Shown here one piece after another: positions 62,575 to 64,000 of a stretch of DNA of 64,000 bases (positions are counted from its first letter, which is position 1; each line of letters begins with the position of its first letter). A program made the position numbers and the translations under genes. The stretch is from Spirochaetales bacterium. Lineage in GTDB: Bacteria; Spirochaetota; Spirochaetia; UBA9216. The notes below the pieces were generated by a model. That model worked only from the letters and a program-made list of their open reading frames with translations. It was not told where the DNA came from and made no database searches. The stretch spans positions 248,001 to 312,000 of the forward strand of contig JAEKNX010000002.1 in NCBI GenBank assembly GCA_016839055.1. The letters are read 5' to 3'.

Positions 62575-64000
62575 TGAAGATCTTAAATATAATACTTACC
62601 GCGGGCGTAATTGTCGCTCTCGCGGCGACAACATTATACAATTTCTCTGAAACGGCTGCCTCGCTTTTAATCTGGCCTTATTTTATCGCAATTCCTCTGT
62701 TCCTGATTCTTTATAGATTCGGGAAGTGGATAAATAAGATCGGCAGACAGAAACAGCTCGATCAAGGTTGGGGTAAAGCTTCAAGCCTTCCCTTCGACAT
62801 TGAGCTCTCTAACATAAAGTCAGCATATGAAGCGGCTGAGTTTTCTGAGGGAGCGCGGACTGCAGAAGTAGATGAAGGCAGCTGGAATGATTTAAATCTC
62901 GATGAGGTTTATGCTCATGTAAATCATTGTCTCAGTTCTCCCGGCTATTATCAGCTATATAAGAGCCTTAAAAACCCTCTAATAGATAAGGGAAAGCTGG
63001 CAAACAGAGAGTCAATGATCGCCTTCTTCGAAGAAGAAGCCGTGAAAACCGGAAGAGGAGCCTGTGATCTGCTAGGCCGAGCCTTGCTCTCGTTACGGAC
63101 ATCAGAGCATCTTGATATTCTCAAGCTGATAGATAGAAAAAATGACTCAGGAAGGCTTTTTTCTGTCTGCATTGTAATGAGAGCCCTTGCTATCCTCTCC
63201 ATTGCCGGCTTGTTCTTTTTGAAGATTGAAATGGCTATTTTGTTTATTTTTCTTATTTTCATTGGGAACCAGATACTGTCAAATATATTGAAAAAGAGAA
63301 CAAAGGGTTCTGTACCTGCGCTATCAGGCTTATTAAGATTGATAAGGGCATCGGAGGAGATAACCGGCCATGAATTTGCATGTGAAGCTGTGACAAATTT
63401 GAAAAACAGTCTTAAAGAAGAGACTTCTAAACTTCACCGGGTGAAAACTTTTACCAGATTTTTATATGGAAAGACTATAGCCTTGGATAATCCAGTAGAT
63501 GTTTTATGGATGTATATTGATATTTTCTTTTTAATAGAGGCAATAGCATTCTATAGATCTTTAAATTTTATTCATTCGCATCGATCGGAGGCGTTCAGGG
63601 TGTTTGCGCTCATCGGTGAGTTAGATGGGCTTAGATCAATAGTCTCCCTCAGGAACGGTTTTTCCGGGGAACAGACGTACTGCCAGCCTGTCTTCAACAT
63701 TGGTCAGCGTTTTATAAAAACTAAGGAAATATACCATCCGCTGTTATTCGGGCCTGTTAAGAATGATATTGAATTGGATACCCCGGGCCTGCTGCTGACT
63801 GGAGCTAATATGGCGGGGAAATCTACATTTTTAAGGACAATCGGGATAAATAGTATATTGGCTCAGTCTATATTAACTGTTTTCGCGGACTCCTTTGAAT
63901 CGGATATTTTTATTATAAGGTCCTCAATTGATAAACAGGACAGCATCATGAGCGGGAAAAGCTTATATTACGCCGAAGCAGAGAGGGTAGGTAATATTCT
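62574..64000 (+). CDS. Membrane-anchored MutS-like ATPase, partial (C-terminus outside window)
   Basis: From ATG at 62574 (TAATG overlap with the lipoprotein) the frame is open to the window end (475 codons). Two hydrophobic segments lie near residues 3-50 and two more near 200-240, unlike soluble MutS. A MutS core follows with SLRNGFSGEQTYCQPVF and the MutS ATPase: Walker A LLTGANMAGKSTFLRTIG near residue 408 and SIDKQDSIMSGKSLYYAEAE. The mismatch-recognition domain is absent. This is the small MutS-related family with membrane helices; its function is unknown and mismatch repair is unlikely. Confidence 0.82.
   Translation, partial: MKILNIILTAGVIVALAATTLYNFSETAASLLIWPYFIAIPLFLILYRFGKWINKIGRQKQLDQGWGKASSLPFDIELSNIKSAYEAAEFSEGARTAEVDEGSWNDLNLDEVYAHVNHCLSSPGYYQLYKSLKNPLIDKGKLANRESMIAFFEEEAVKTGRGACDLLGRALLSLRTSEHLDILKLIDRKNDSGRLFSVCIVMRALAILSIAGLFFLKIEMAILFIFLIFIGNQILSNILKKRTKGSVPALSGLLRLIRASEEITGHEFACEAVTNLKNSLKEETSKLHRVKTFTRFLYGKTIALDNPVDVLWMYIDIFFLIEAIAFYRSLNFIHSHRSEAFRVFALIGELDGLRSIVSLRNGFSGEQTYCQPVFNIGQRFIKTKEIYHPLLFGPVKNDIELDTPGLLLTGANMAGKSTFLRTIGINSILAQSILTVFADSFESDIFIIRSSIDKQDSIMSGKSLYYAEAERVGNI

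Overview
This 64 kb window looks like chromosomal DNA of a free-living, Gram-negative-type bacterium, most probably a spirochaete (Spirochaetota). The inference rests on the combination seen here: several lipoproteins and predicted outer-membrane beta-barrels, paired CheX-type chemotaxis phosphatases, LPP20-family lipoproteins, a FecR/CHASE2-cyclase locus, FabV as enoyl reductase, DapL, and a family II pyrophosphatase with CBS-DRTGG inserts. No rRNA, tRNA, CRISPR array, phage or intact insertion sequence was seen. The taxonomic call is an inference, not a search result.

Layout. 1-8.6 kb: a partial alpha/beta hydrolase with a double-MerR regulator; a biotin-uptake operon birA-bioY-bioM-bioN behind a clear BirA operator; mobB and a THEP1 NTPase sharing a 21-bp divergent leaderless promoter; two LPP20 lipoproteins; a queuosine-precursor transporter (yhhQ) under a preQ1-I riboswitch. 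8.9-17 kb: the fatty-acid synthesis operon fabD-fabG-fabF-fabZ-fabV, a divergent XRE-cupin regulator with an acyl-CoA synthetase, and fabH. The fabD and fabH promoters carry the same palindrome (TATCGG...CCGATAA), so they probably form one regulon. 17-24 kb: gamma-carbonic anhydrase, AI-2E transporter, a beta-barrel protein, and a minus-strand envelope operon (hypothetical, OMP, FecR-domain protein, lipoprotein). 24.2-28 kb: a CHASE2 adenylate cyclase followed by a degenerate cyclase with what resembles an effector-associated domain (EAD). 28-38.5 kb: lemA with two TPM genes, DUF2157 and GDYXXLXY membrane proteins, a phosphohexomutase, dapL, an MscM-type channel and a membrane-anchored Holliday-junction-resolvase-like protein.

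38.5-48.8 kb is a galactoside-type catabolic locus: tetR (with a 15+15 bp operator), GH2 beta-galactosidase, GPH sugar symporter, GH36-like hydrolase and two UroD-like proteins. 48.8-51.3 kb is a genome-decay zone: a fragment of a resolvase-like paralogue, a broken tetR, an internally deleted SlyD of 68 aa, a Nudix gene, yhhN, and a 145-bp element with 16-bp terminal inverted repeats that also has a solo half-copy at 31.2 kb. 51.4-54.7 kb: pyrophosphatase and two CheX genes, with a convergent HAD phosphatase. 54.8-64 kb: one long plus-strand operon with a LolD-like ATPase, two FtsX-like permeases, a LolA-like carrier, an OMP, a lipoprotein and a membrane-anchored MutS-like ATPase cut by the window end.

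A recurring signal is leaderless transcription. At least seven genes lack a Shine-Dalgarno and have a good -10 hexamer exactly 5-7 nt before ATG, several with a correctly spaced -35. The most distinctive candidates for undescribed biology are this leaderless class, the fab palindrome regulon, the EAD-cyclase next to a CHASE2 cyclase/FecR locus, the ABC-LolA-OMP trans-envelope operon, and the mini-SlyD.
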